This document shows, in pieces, positions 28,112 to 36,716 of a stretch of DNA of 64,000 nucleotides (position 1 is the first letter of the stretch; each line of letters starts with the position of its first letter). The position numbers were made by a program, and so were the translations under genes. Source of the stretch: Metabacillus malikii (GTDB lineage Bacteria; Bacillota; Bacilli; Bacillales; Bacillaceae); NCBI RefSeq assembly GCF_030813355.1, contig NZ_JAUSUD010000001.1, positions 62,001 through 126,000 on the forward strand, written 5' to 3'. Below the pieces are notes generated by a model, which saw only the letters and a program-made list of their open reading frames with translations, did not search any database and was not told the origin of the DNA.

Positions 28112-29086
28112 TTGAATAATGCAGATAAACAATATTTAGATTTAGGAAGAAAAATTTTAGACAAGGGTGTACAAAAAGGAGACCGAACAGGAACAGGAAC
28201 AATTTCGATTACAGGTGCAGAAATGCGTTTTGATTTAAGTGAAGGTTTTCCACTTCTAACTACAAAACGAGTTCCGTTTCGACTTATAGCAAGTGAAATG
28301 CTGTGGTTTATTAAAGGAATGACAAATATACGCTACTTACTCCAAAATAACAATAATATCTGGAACGAATGGGCTTTCAAAAAATGGGTGGAAAGCGATG
28401 AATACACAGGACCTGATATGACTGATTTTGGAATTCGTTCTCAACAAGATGAAGAATTCAATAAATTGTATGAAGACCAAATGGACAAATTTAAAAAGCT
28501 TGTATTAGAAAATGATGATTTTGCTGAAAAGTTTGGGGAACTTGGAAGAGTATATGGTTCACAATGGAGGAATGCTTTTTATGTGAATCCAGATACAATG
28601 GAAGTAAAAACAATAGATCCGTTAAAAGAAGCGATTCAACAAATAAAAGAAAATCCTACTTCAAGACGGATTTTAGTTAGTAGTTGGAATCCTGACAACT
28701 ACAAAGGACACGCTGGATTGCCTTGCTGCCATCATCAATTTCAATTTATTGTAAGAGAAGATAAATTAGATTTAGTATTTGATATGAGGTCAAATGATTA
28801 CTTGTTAGGTTTGCCATTTAACATTGCAGGTTATGCTCTTTTAAACCATTTGGTTGCACACGAAACGGGTTATCAACCTGGTGAGGTGATTTATCACGGT
28901 AAAGATGTTCACATATATCAAAATCACCTCGACCAAGTAAAAGAACAGTTATCGAGAAAGCCTAAAATTCTTCCAACCTTAAAATTAAATTTAGAAAAAC
29001 AATCTGTATTTGACTTTGAAATGGAAGATTTAACAATTGAGGGATATTACCCACACCCATCCATTAAAGCACCCGTTGCTGTTTAG
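28112..29086 (+). CDS. thyA: element-borne thymidylate synthase (long form)
   Basis: TTG start eight bases after AGGAGG; 324 residues. It has the ~50-residue insertion after FKKW that marks the Lactobacillus/Staphylococcus type, so it is not a copy of the 264-residue host enzyme. Catalytic Cys206 (LPCCHHQFQF), the folate-binding PTSRRILVSSWNP and DMRSNDYLLGLPFN are intact. It makes dTMP from dUMP and methylene-tetrahydrofolate and should replace the disrupted host gene. The next gene, dfr, starts ten bases downstream. Confidence 0.93.
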   Translation: MNNADKQYLDLGRKILDKGVQKGDRTGTGTISITGAEMRFDLSEGFPLLTTKRVPFRLIASEMLWFIKGMTNIRYLLQNNNNIWNEWAFKKWVESDEYTGPDMTDFGIRSQQDEEFNKLYEDQMDKFKKLVLENDDFAEKFGELGRVYGSQWRNAFYVNPDTMEVKTIDPLKEAIQQIKENPTSRRILVSSWNPDNYKGHAGLPCCHHQFQFIVREDKLDLVFDMRSNDYLLGLPFNIAGYALLNHLVAHETGYQPGEVIYHGKDVHIYQNHLDQVKEQLSRKPKILPTLKLNLEKQSVFDFEMEDLTIEGYYPHPSIKAPVAV

Positions 29087-29096
29087 GAGAAAATTT

Positions 29097-29582
29097 ATGA
29101 AGATATCAATAATAGTTGCAATGGATAACAATAGGGTTATTGGAATAGATAATAAACTTCCTTGGAGATTGCCAGCGGATTTGAAAAATGTAAAAAGAAT
29201 AACAATGGGACATCCCATCATAATGGGAAGAAAAAACTATGAATCCATTGGAAAACCGTTGCCTGGAAGAAGAAATATCATTCTGACAAGGGATAAAGAC
29301 TATTCGGCAGCTGGGTGTGAAATCGTTCATTCCGTATCAGAAATATACAAGGTTTGCGGAGGAGAAGAAGAAATCTTTATTTTTGGTGGAGAGCAAATTT
29401 ACAAGTTGTTTTTACCATTTACCCAAAAGATTTACCTTACAAGAATACACTCCCAATTTGAAGGGGATACCTTCTTTCCAGAAGTAGATTTTAATGATTG
29501 GGAAGAGATAATATTTGAAAAAGGGATAACAGATGAACATAATCCTTATTCTTATTCCTTTCACGTATACAAAAAAATATAA
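29097..29582 (+). CDS. element-borne dihydrofolate reductase
   Basis: 161 residues from the ATG at 29097 (TAGGAG seven bases upstream), ten bases after thyA. It regenerates tetrahydrofolate used by thymidylate synthase. Asp28 (PADLK), [23 protein letters not shown] and FGGEQIY are intact. Position 102, equivalent to S. aureus Phe98, is Tyr, whereas the host DfrA has Phe. Phe98Tyr gives trimethoprim resistance in staphylococci, but Tyr also occurs in sensitive enzymes such as E. coli's, so resistance is possible, not proven. Confidence 0.92.
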   Translation: MKISIIVAMDNNRVIGIDNKLPWRLPADLKNVKRITMGHPIIMGRKNYESIGKPLPGRRNIILTRDKDYSAAGCEIVHSVSEIYKVCGGEEEIFIFGGEQIYKLFLPFTQKIYLTRIHSQFEGDTFFPEVDFNDWEEIIFEKGITDEHNPYSYSFHVYKKI

Positions 29583-29610
29583 TGTTAATTAATAATATTC
29601 ACTACAATTT

Positions 29611-29656
29611 GGGGTTATCTCAAAAGTCGTATTTTTGGCTTTGAGATACCCCTTTT
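29611..29656 (+). terminator. terminator of the element thyA-dfr operon
   Basis: GGGGTTATCTCAAA pairs with TTTGAGATACCCC, followed by TTTT. Confidence 0.8.
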
Positions 29657-29748
29657 GTATTTTTTATAGAACTTATCTCAAAACAAAGGTAAAATATTAC
29701 TAAATGTAGAATTATGTCAAATAAAGCTAATCGAATTGAGTTGAGTAT

Positions 29749-30834
29749 ATGGATTTAAAACAAAGAATATCTGAACAACGCCCCCGTGAAAATAGTGGTT
29801 CTAGGTCTGCAAATCGATTTGATTATCAAAAAGATTGGGCTATATTAAAACTGATTGAATTGCATAAGACGGGAGAAGATTATCTATTGGTGATGGATTA
29901 TTACGATGATATCGTGATATTTGATTCCGAATCTGACCCGAAAAATATGGAATTCTTTCAGATAAAGACAAGTGGAGGCAATTGGACACTAAATAAATTG
30001 TTAAAAAGAAAAAAAGGGGAGAGTGGTCTTCTTCCTTCAATTATTGGTAAAATGTATGGTTGTAAATTACAATTCCCAAACCATACATTATCATTGAATT
30101 TTGTGTCAAATTCTTTCCTGAGTATTGACCTAAAAGATAAAAAAACAAAGAGTCTTACAAAAAGGGATATTCCTTTTTCTGAAATTTGTGATAAAAAATT
30201 AGCTATTATCATAAATCAGATAAAGGAAGAACATTCTCTCACAGAAGTACCAGACTTTTTGGAACTAACATTTTTTAAGGTTTCAGACTTAATACTTAAC
30301 GATAGAGAAATATATGTAAGAGGAAAACTTAGTGATTTCCTTGAGGAGCTAAATCCAAAAGGAACATTCAAGATAAGCTTGGTGTATAACACATTATTTG
30401 ACGAAGTTAAGCGAAAGAACAACTTTGAAGGTAATATTGCCAACTTTGATGAATTATCACAACGAAAAGGGATTGGTCGCAGCCACTTTTCATCAATTAT
30501 TAAGAATTTCACTAATGATGATAGTAAATTAGAAAAAATGTGGTCATTAACCGAGAACAGATTAAATGCTGAAGGAGTTCCGTTAGTGGAAATTATGGAA
30601 CTTCAAGAAGCTTGGGATACCTATAAAGTGGAAAAAATGGATTTAACCAATCAATACTTGCAGGATATACGCAAAACAATTAACAAAATCGTTTTGAACT
30701 ACCGAGCTAATAAATCGTTGTATAAAGATATTATTCAACCTGCCTTTAAAGATTTTGTTGCTAAGAAACAAGTCGATATATACCCTGAACATTATATAAA
30801 GGCAATTATTCTAATGGAGTTATATGGAATATGA
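29749..30834 (+). CDS. Lamassu LmuA-like nuclease (Cap4/DUF4297 domain)
   Basis: A 361-residue protein. The first ~200 residues match the Cap4-type dsDNA nuclease domain: GSRSANRFDYQKDW, acidic DD at 53-54 and FFQIKT (Gln71-x-Lys73) form the D...QxK metal centre. The rest is helical and probably contacts the SMC partner. In Lamassu systems LmuA is the effector that cuts DNA when the LmuB complex senses phage DNA. The stop overlaps an ATG (ATGA) and the SMC-like gene begins 43 bases later. Confidence 0.8.
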   Translation: MDLKQRISEQRPRENSGSRSANRFDYQKDWAILKLIELHKTGEDYLLVMDYYDDIVIFDSESDPKNMEFFQIKTSGGNWTLNKLLKRKKGESGLLPSIIGKMYGCKLQFPNHTLSLNFVSNSFLSIDLKDKKTKSLTKRDIPFSEICDKKLAIIINQIKEEHSLTEVPDFLELTFFKVSDLILNDREIYVRGKLSDFLEELNPKGTFKISLVYNTLFDEVKRKNNFEGNIANFDELSQRKGIGRSHFSSIIKNFTNDDSKLEKMWSLTENRLNAEGVPLVEIMELQEAWDTYKVEKMDLTNQYLQDIRKTINKIVLNYRANKSLYKDIIQPAFKDFVAKKQVDIYPEHYIKAIILMELYGI

Positions 30835-30876
30835 ATGAAAACTTTAGAAAGTTAATCAGAAATTTGAGGTTAAAAA

Positions 30877-32568
30877 ATGATGAAAAAATTAATATTAAAC
30901 GAGATCAAGCTAGTTTCGTTATTGGAGAAAAAGGCAAGGAAGTTTCACTTCCATCCAAAGATAACGATAATAAAGGGTGAAAACCATACAGGGAAATCAT
31001 CCTTAATCAAAAGTATTTATTGGACCTTTGGGGCAACGCCCAAAAACCTACACCCAAACTGGCAAAAGGCAGATGTTATATCATTAATTGATTTTTCAAT
31101 AGATGATATTCCATACTCTATTCTCCGAAAAGGAGACTTTTTTGCCATATTTGACGAGCAGAAAAATGTATTAGGAACGTTTGATAAAATAACAAGTGGG
31201 CTGGGTCCGTTTCTATCCAAATTGTTAGATTATAAAATTAAGCTAAATAATAGAGAAAAGGAGCTTATTACGCCACCGCCAGCGTATTTCTTTTTACCAT
31301 TTTACATAGACCAAGATGTAAGTTGGAAAGAAAATTGGACAGCATTTACTAATCTTAGTCAACTAAGTAATTGGAAGCCCAACATTATTAATTATCATAC
31401 AGGCATTAAGCCGAATGAGTATTATGAAATAAAAGCGAATATAGAGTCTATCCAAAATAAAATTGACGAGTTGGAAAGCAAAAAGTCAGTCTCGCAAAAT
31501 GTTTTAAAGAAACTGTTAGACCAATTTCAAAATGCTGTTGTCGATATTGATATTAAGGTTTTTAAACAAGAAATTGACGAATTAATGGAAAGGTATAAGA
31601 CCTTAAAGACAAAAGGTGAAATAGCTAGGGATAAAATTGTAAAACTTAAAAGCCAAAAACTTCAGGTGGAAAAACAGGCGACAATTGTTCATAAAACAAT
31701 GCAGGAATTGCGGAAGGATTATGAATACGCATTGGAAATTGCTGATTCGGTTGATTGTCCAACTTGTGGGCATACTTACGAAAATTCATTCGCCGAGAGA
31801 TTTTCCATTGCAAAAGACGAAGATAAATGCCAGGATTTACTTATCAAACTAAAAGAAGAATCAAAAGCAATTGATGAAAAGATTGCAAAGGAATACGAGG
31901 AATACAATAAAAATAATAAAGATACATCTCAAATCAAGGTATTATTGGAGAAAAGACAAGGCGAGATAAAACTAAAAGATGTTATTCAACACGAAGGCAA
32001 AAAGGAGCTAAGGCAACTTTTGGATACGGAAATAACTGACCTTCGTAATGACATAGCTGGATTTGAAGATGAAATAAAGGATTATAAAGAAGATTTAAAA
32101 ACGATTGAAGATAAAAAAAGGCAAAAAGATATTAAGGACAAATATTACAGTTTAATGAAAAGCTTTTTATTAAAATTGGATGTTCATACAATGTCGGAAA
32201 AGAGTTATAAATCAATATTATCTTCAATAAGTGAAAGTGGTAGTGGATTGCCTCGAGCATTGTTGGCTTACTATTATAGCATTTTACATACTATGAAAAA
32301 ATATAGCACTTCTACTTTTTGCCCCATCATAATTGATTCACCTAATCAGCAGGATCAAGATGAGGAGAATTTAAAGAAAATGATGGAATTCATTTTTAAT
32401 GAACAACCAGAAGGCTCTCAGTTAATATTAGGTTTAGTTGAGCTAGGGGAATTTGATTTTGAAGGTGAAGTAATTGAATTAACTGAAAAATATCATCTTC
32501 TTCAAGGCGAGCACTACGAAAAGATTTCGAAAGAAATAAGGAGATTATTGGATAAAAGTCTACTATAA
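30877..32568 (+). CDS. Lamassu LmuB-like SMC ATPase with zinc hook
   Basis: 563 residues from ATGATG after GAGG. Walker A GENHTGKSS (34-42), a coiled coil, a zinc hook CPTC at 294-297, a second coiled coil, an ABC-signature-like SESGSGLPRA (452-461) and Walker B CPIIIDSP (Asp487). This Rad50/SMC layout is that of LmuB, which holds the nuclease and detects foreign DNA. No LmuC gene is visible, as in two-gene Lamassu systems. An ABC-three-component system is the alternative reading. Confidence 0.8.
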   Translation: MMKKLILNEIKLVSLLEKKARKFHFHPKITIIKGENHTGKSSLIKSIYWTFGATPKNLHPNWQKADVISLIDFSIDDIPYSILRKGDFFAIFDEQKNVLGTFDKITSGLGPFLSKLLDYKIKLNNREKELITPPPAYFFLPFYIDQDVSWKENWTAFTNLSQLSNWKPNIINYHTGIKPNEYYEIKANIESIQNKIDELESKKSVSQNVLKKLLDQFQNAVVDIDIKVFKQEIDELMERYKTLKTKGEIARDKIVKLKSQKLQVEKQATIVHKTMQELRKDYEYALEIADSVDCPTCGHTYENSFAERFSIAKDEDKCQDLLIKLKEESKAIDEKIAKEYEEYNKNNKDTSQIKVLLEKRQGEIKLKDVIQHEGKKELRQLLDTEITDLRNDIAGFEDEIKDYKEDLKTIEDKKRQKDIKDKYYSLMKSFLLKLDVHTMSEKSYKSILSSISESGSGLPRALLAYYYSILHTMKKYSTSTFCPIIIDSPNQQDQDEENLKKMMEFIFNEQPEGSQLILGLVELGEFDFEGEVIELTEKYHLLQGEHYEKISKEIRRLLDKSLL

Positions 32569-32651
32569 TAAAAAAATAGATTCTTCCTTTTTTAGATAGG
32601 ATAGAATAATAATTTCTTAGTCAACTATTTAGCAGTTTAAGAGGTAGTTTT

Positions 32652-32680
32652 TTGACAATTTTAATAATATGGTATACAAT
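32652..32680 (+). promoter_or_regulatory. sigma-A promoter of the T-box transcript
   Basis: TTGACA, a 17-base spacer and TACAAT, about 20 bases before the T-box leader. A near-consensus promoter. Confidence 0.75.
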
Positions 32681-32699
32681 TTTTAGAAATATTCATATA

Positions 32700-32979
32700 T
32701 AAAAAGCGCTGATGAGAAGAGTAGTTAGGATTGGGTATTTACAGAGAGCTCCTTTTTGCTGAAATGGAGTAATGTTCGTCTTAATGAATAAAGCCTCGGA
32801 GCTTCTTGCCAATTTAATTGAAATTAGGGATAGCAAGACGGGTTCTGCCGATAAAAGGATAGAGTATGAAAGTACTTGAAGAGGTTGGTATGGTGATATA
32901 TCAACAAACTGAGGTGGTACCACGAAGTTAAAACTCTCGTCCTCAAGAATTATTATTTCTTGAGGACGAGAGTTTTTTT
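32700..32979 (+). promoter_or_regulatory. T-box riboswitch leader
   Basis: All landmarks are present: an AGTA K-turn near the base of stem I (GAGAAGAGTAG), the AG bulge (ACAGAGAGC), the stem I distal pieces, the T-box AGGTGGTACCACG at 32912-32924, and a terminator from 32932 (ACTCTCGTCCTCAAGAA with its exact complement, then T7). Uncharged tRNA binding would favour read-through into the GNAT gene at 33028. The specifier lies near 32788-32795 (...GAATAAAGCCTC); AGC (Ser), AAA (Lys) and GCC (Ala) cannot be separated by eye. Confidence 0.9.
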
Positions 32980-33027
32980 ATTGCACTTATTTATGTGAAA
33001 ATTTCCGAAATTCAAGGGGGAAAATAG

Positions 33028-33591
33028 ATGAATCCTTTATTATTAGACGTCCCATTAAAATTAGAAACTGAGAGATTAATACTTCGAGCACCATTACAAA
33101 CTGGAGACGGAAATATTGTAAACCAAGCTATTAGAGATTCTTTAGATGAATTAAAAATGTGGTTGCCATTTGCCCAAGAGCTTCCGACTATTGAAGAGAC
33201 AGAGATTAACTTGAGAAATGCCTATGTAAATTTTTTGAAAAGGGAAAGCTTTCGTTTTCTTATCTTTCGTAAAGATACCGATGATTTTATAGGAATAACA
33301 AGCCTTCAAGGAATTGACTGGGACATTCCTAAATGTGAAATCGGATATTGGATTAATACAAAATTTAGTGGTAATGGATATATGATGGAAGCTGTAAAAG
33401 AGTTAACTAAATTAGGATTAAACCAAATCAAATTTAGAAGAATTGAAATAAGGTGTGAATCAACTAACATTAAAAGCCGTTCTATTGCAGAAAAGCTTGG
33501 TTTTGTTTTTGAAGGTACTTTAAGGAATGATGATTTATCTGCAGATGGTAGTAGACTAACCGACACCTGCTTATATTCTATAGTTAATTAA
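33028..33591 (+). CDS. T-box-controlled GNAT acetyltransferase (RimJ/RimL-like)
   Basis: 187 residues, GGGGG seven bases before the ATG. RimJ/RimL-type GNAT fold: LETERLILRAP at the start, CEIGYWINTKFSGNGYMMEAVKEL covering the acetyl-CoA site, and CESTNIKSRSIAEKLGF. The family acetylates N-terminal or free amino groups of proteins and small molecules; RimL can acetylate and inactivate processed microcin C. Control by a T-box links it to shortage of one charged tRNA and suggests detoxification of an aminoacyl-tRNA synthetase inhibitor. Confidence 0.85.
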   Translation: MNPLLLDVPLKLETERLILRAPLQTGDGNIVNQAIRDSLDELKMWLPFAQELPTIEETEINLRNAYVNFLKRESFRFLIFRKDTDDFIGITSLQGIDWDIPKCEIGYWINTKFSGNGYMMEAVKELTKLGLNQIKFRRIEIRCESTNIKSRSIAEKLGFVFEGTLRNDDLSADGSRLTDTCLYSIVN

Positions 33592-33737
33592 AACTGTTAA
33601 CTCAGATAAACAAAATAAACAAATCAAGAGTAGGGTAAGTCGTTGATGACTTGTCAAATCCTCTATTTTGTTTAGAAAAGTGGGTTAATAAATATAAAAC
33701 TAAAATACATAGATAATACAAAATAGGGAGAATGCTT

Positions 33738-34367
33738 ATGAGAATTTGTTTTATTGGGGGAGGTAATCCTCTAGGTGGAGAACTTGATGATGTAATGAAT
33801 TATTTAACAAAATACGTTGGATTAAAAAGTAAAATATTAATAATACCTTTTGCGACGGATGAATCTAGACTTGATAGATGGTTTAATTCTGTAAAAACTT
33901 CTTTTGAGGATATTGGTGTAAATCATATTAGACTTCTTGACTATGGACTTACAAATCAAGAGATGCAAAATGAAATTAAGGAACATAATGTTCTTTATTT
34001 CACTGGAGGAAGACCAGAAAAGTTGATGGCTAACTTGAAAGAAAAAGAATTAGTCCAAGCCATAAAAGACTTTTCAGGATTATTGGTAGGTGTAAGTGCA
34101 GGTGCATTAGCTTTCAGTAATGACTGTATCATTACAAAAGATGAGGATTATCCTGAAACTTTGGTAATAAAAGGTTTAGGTTTAGTAGATTTTAGTGTAG
34201 AAGTTCATTATGATGGAACGGTGGATGTAGAGTTAATCCCTTTATCAGACCAAAGAGATATATATGGTATACCAAATGGGTGTGCATTGTTTTGGGAAGC
34301 GGAAGTAATTACACCTATTAATAGTGTATTTCATTTTCATAGAAGAAGTAGAGAGATTATTGAATAG
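33738..34367 (+). CDS. peptidase S51 (peptidase E-like)
   Basis: Starts at the ATG at 33738, seven bases after GGGAG; 209 residues. Class I glutamine-amidotransferase-like fold with the nucleophile serine in GVSAGAL, the strand LYFTGGRPEKL and HYDG towards the end, as in aspartyl dipeptidase PepE. It lies 146 bases after the T-box GNAT gene in the same direction and may be co-transcribed. Substrate unknown; hydrolysis of aspartyl or other alpha-aminoacyl bonds is expected from the family. Confidence 0.82.
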   Translation: MRICFIGGGNPLGGELDDVMNYLTKYVGLKSKILIIPFATDESRLDRWFNSVKTSFEDIGVNHIRLLDYGLTNQEMQNEIKEHNVLYFTGGRPEKLMANLKEKELVQAIKDFSGLLVGVSAGALAFSNDCIITKDEDYPETLVIKGLGLVDFSVEVHYDGTVDVELIPLSDQRDIYGIPNGCALFWEAEVITPINSVFHFHRRSREIIE

Positions 34368-34408
34368 AATTATGGGGAGTAATTACTTCTCTTCAGCTAA
34401 CGTGCAGC

Positions 34409-34442
34409 ACTAGTCTAAGAAGGACTTTCTTGCTAGTCTTTT
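34409..34442 (+). terminator. terminator of the GNAT-S51 unit
   Basis: ACTAG..AAGAA pairs with TTCTT..CTAGT, followed by CTTTT. Confidence 0.65.
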
Positions 34443-34444
34443 AA

Positions 34445-34579
34445 TCAAGGAGTGTTCAGATTAGTTTTTTTGTGGAAATAGGCACTTGAAGCTTTCCATT
34501 GTTCTTGAGTGAAAATAGGTGAATAATCATTATGGCTTGAAATAGGACCATACGCCACCCTCCAGGAGAAGAAGATTGA
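34445..34579 (-). pseudogene. possible C-terminal gene remnant
   Basis: An open minus-strand frame of about 44 codons ends in TGA and reads protein-like (WRVAYGPISSHNDYSPIF, then QEQWKAS). No start or ribosome binding site; upstream is non-coding. The 34368-34824 gap shows nothing else. The family was not recognised, so this remains tentative. Confidence 0.3.
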
Positions 34580-34824
34580 CAAGCTACACATTAAGAAAAG
34601 AAAAAAAAGCTATGGCTTCTCAAACAAATAGTGAATTCTCGCCTTTTATTAAATAGTTAGTTGCTCTAAGTATTCCAACTTATAAAAGATGTAATCTAAA
34701 TTTATCTTTCTTTTTATCATTATGATTGTATAAGAAATTGGATAAATATATGTGAATGAAATTGGAACAACTTAAAGTGTAAAATAGAAATAAAAGCTAG
34801 TTTAATAGTATTGGGGGGATTCAT

Positions 34825-35577
34825 TTGAATAATAGTGATCAGAAGAAACTAATAGAACTCGAAAATAAGCAAGAGAAAGGAATGGGTGGGGATGGCTCCA
34901 ACCTAGAATTGATTTTTAAACAGTTTTTGGATTGGTATAAGGATAGTAATTTAAGCAACAACGAGAAAACACTTTGGGTAAAAAATCGATTGAACCAAAT
35001 TAAAAAGGCACGACAGCAAGAGGAACAAATACCCTTACTTGTTGTTCATATCCTTCCAAAAAATGCTTTTGAAACGAATACTACTAATATAAACTTAGAG
35101 GATTATACTGTAATACTTCTTCCGATGTTAGACGGACACACTGGAGATTCACGCAGGATAAATTATCACGGAATTCTATATAGTGAAACATACTCCAATT
35201 CCTACACACAATTATATAGAAATGGGATTGTTGAATCAGTTTGTGATAACGTATCAGAAAATAAAAGACTATATGTACACCAAATCGAAATTGGCATTAT
35301 ACGAATGGTTGGGGATTATTTAAATGCGATGCAAAATGTTCCAGACACTTCTTTTGATCTGCATATTACTATCCTAAATGTAGAAGGATTTTATTTTTCA
35401 CTACCTAGAATGTTAACAAAAAACAATGTGATTGACCAAAAGGACTTATATTTGCCTTGTATTACAATTAAAATGTCAAGTGAAACGAACATAGAAGATG
35501 CTATTAAACCAGCTATAGATGTATTGTGGAATGCAGGTGGTTTCCCTAAATCTCTGCCTATTAATGCTTTTTACTAA
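34825..35577 (+). CDS. unknown partner of the SEFIR protein
   Basis: TTG start after GGGGGGA; 250 residues. A charged helical N-terminus (to about residue 70) precedes an alpha/beta domain with IPLLVVHILPKNAF, NYHGILYSE and YTQLYRNGIVES. That pattern resembles the C-terminal part of AlbA_2-type ATP-binding regulators, without their AlbA_2 domain. The SEFIR gene starts 24 bases after its stop, so the two are probably co-expressed. A sensor role is inference only. Confidence 0.65.
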   Translation: MNNSDQKKLIELENKQEKGMGGDGSNLELIFKQFLDWYKDSNLSNNEKTLWVKNRLNQIKKARQQEEQIPLLVVHILPKNAFETNTTNINLEDYTVILLPMLDGHTGDSRRINYHGILYSETYSNSYTQLYRNGIVESVCDNVSENKRLYVHQIEIGIIRMVGDYLNAMQNVPDTSFDLHITILNVEGFYFSLPRMLTKNNVIDQKDLYLPCITIKMSSETNIEDAIKPAIDVLWNAGGFPKSLPINAFY

Positions 35578-35601
35578 ATCAATTTACGAGGGGTTATTTC
35601 A

Positions 35602-36600
35602 TTGCAAAAGAAAAGAGTTTTTATTAGCTACAGTTGGGATTCAAAAGAACACCAGGAATGGGTTTTATATTTGGCAAACCAATTAAGAAAAAATGGTTTC
35701 GAAGCAGAAACAGACATCTTTGAAACACAGCAAAAGACAGTTAATCTCTACAAAATGATGGTGGAAAAAGTCCGAGATAGCGATTATATTGTTGTAGTCT
35801 TAACAGAAAATTATGCTGGAAAGGCAGACAGCTTTGAGGGCGGTGTAGGGTTTGAATCACAACTAACTCTTCCACTGTTGATGGAAAATCCAAATAAGTT
35901 GGTTCCCATTATGAGGCATCGAGGAGATTTTAATAAAGTGTTCCCATTCCATTTTAAAGGACAGTATGCTATTGACTTCAGTAAAGATTCTGAATTTGAT
36001 GATAAGTTGGAGGAACTGATATATAAACTCTATCAAAAGCCACGCTACTTTGTAGAGCCAGTGGGTGAAGCACCAACGCTTCAACCTAAAATACCTTCTA
36101 GAATCAGTCAAACTAGCGCAATGGACAGAAAGGAAACAAATGTATGGGACCTGTCCGATATAGAAATCCCAAACTTAAAACGTCTAACTGACAGGGATAT
36201 TGATAAATTTATGAAGGAAAGTTATCAGCAGATAATTGAGTTGCTTCATTCCTTACTTAATAAGGTGCAGGAATCCAATCCAAATTTTGAATTTGAACAA
36301 GAAGACATCCACAACCTTAAAACAGTATTTAATTTATATATTGACGGTAATAGTGTGGATGGGGTCAAAATTTGGTATGGTGGTTCTTTTGGGAGAAACT
36401 CTATCAATCTCTTATACGGTAGACATATGAATATAATGTCTGATAACTCAATGAATGAAATGATATCGTATGAAGTGAATGATAAAAATCAAATTCGCTT
36501 AAAAATGACTATGAATATGTTTGGAAATAAAGATGCTTCAACTCCAGAAGAAATTGTTAAAGAAATATGGAAAAATCATTTATCTCGATCCTTCTTATAA
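35602..36600 (+). CDS. SEFIR-domain protein (TIR-like NADase effector)
   Basis: TTG start after GAGGGG; 332 residues. The N-terminal ~120 residues are a SEFIR domain: KKRVFISYSWDSKEHQEWV, then LRKNGFEAETDIFET and SDYIVVVLTENYAGKAD. The C-terminus is helical with a beta segment (VDGVKIWYGGSFGRNSINLL). Bacterial SEFIR proteins protect against phage by depleting NAD+ and killing the infected cell. Pairing with the 250-residue gene and the Lamassu genes nearby supports a defence role. Confidence 0.8.
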   Translation: MQKKRVFISYSWDSKEHQEWVLYLANQLRKNGFEAETDIFETQQKTVNLYKMMVEKVRDSDYIVVVLTENYAGKADSFEGGVGFESQLTLPLLMENPNKLVPIMRHRGDFNKVFPFHFKGQYAIDFSKDSEFDDKLEELIYKLYQKPRYFVEPVGEAPTLQPKIPSRISQTSAMDRKETNVWDLSDIEIPNLKRLTDRDIDKFMKESYQQIIELLHSLLNKVQESNPNFEFEQEDIHNLKTVFNLYIDGNSVDGVKIWYGGSFGRNSINLLYGRHMNIMSDNSMNEMISYEVNDKNQIRLKMTMNMFGNKDASTPEEIVKEIWKNHLSRSFL

Positions 36601-36603
36601 TAC

Positions 36604-36642
36604 AAAAAAGACAAAGACTGTACTTTTAGTCTTTGTCTTTTT
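36604..36642. terminator. bidirectional terminator after the SEFIR gene
   Basis: AAAAAGACAAAGACT pairs perfectly with AGTCTTTGTCTTTTT. Confidence 0.8.
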
Positions 36643-36716
36643 ATTGACTATTACATTCGATGAAAGATTAAGGATTGGCTATCTTGGAACTCTGGTTATA
36701 AATCAAAGTATAGAGT

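Noticed and set aside
29097-29582. Calling the element DHFR a proven trimethoprim-resistance gene
   Set aside because: Tyr at this position also occurs in sensitive DHFRs, so sequence alone is not enough.
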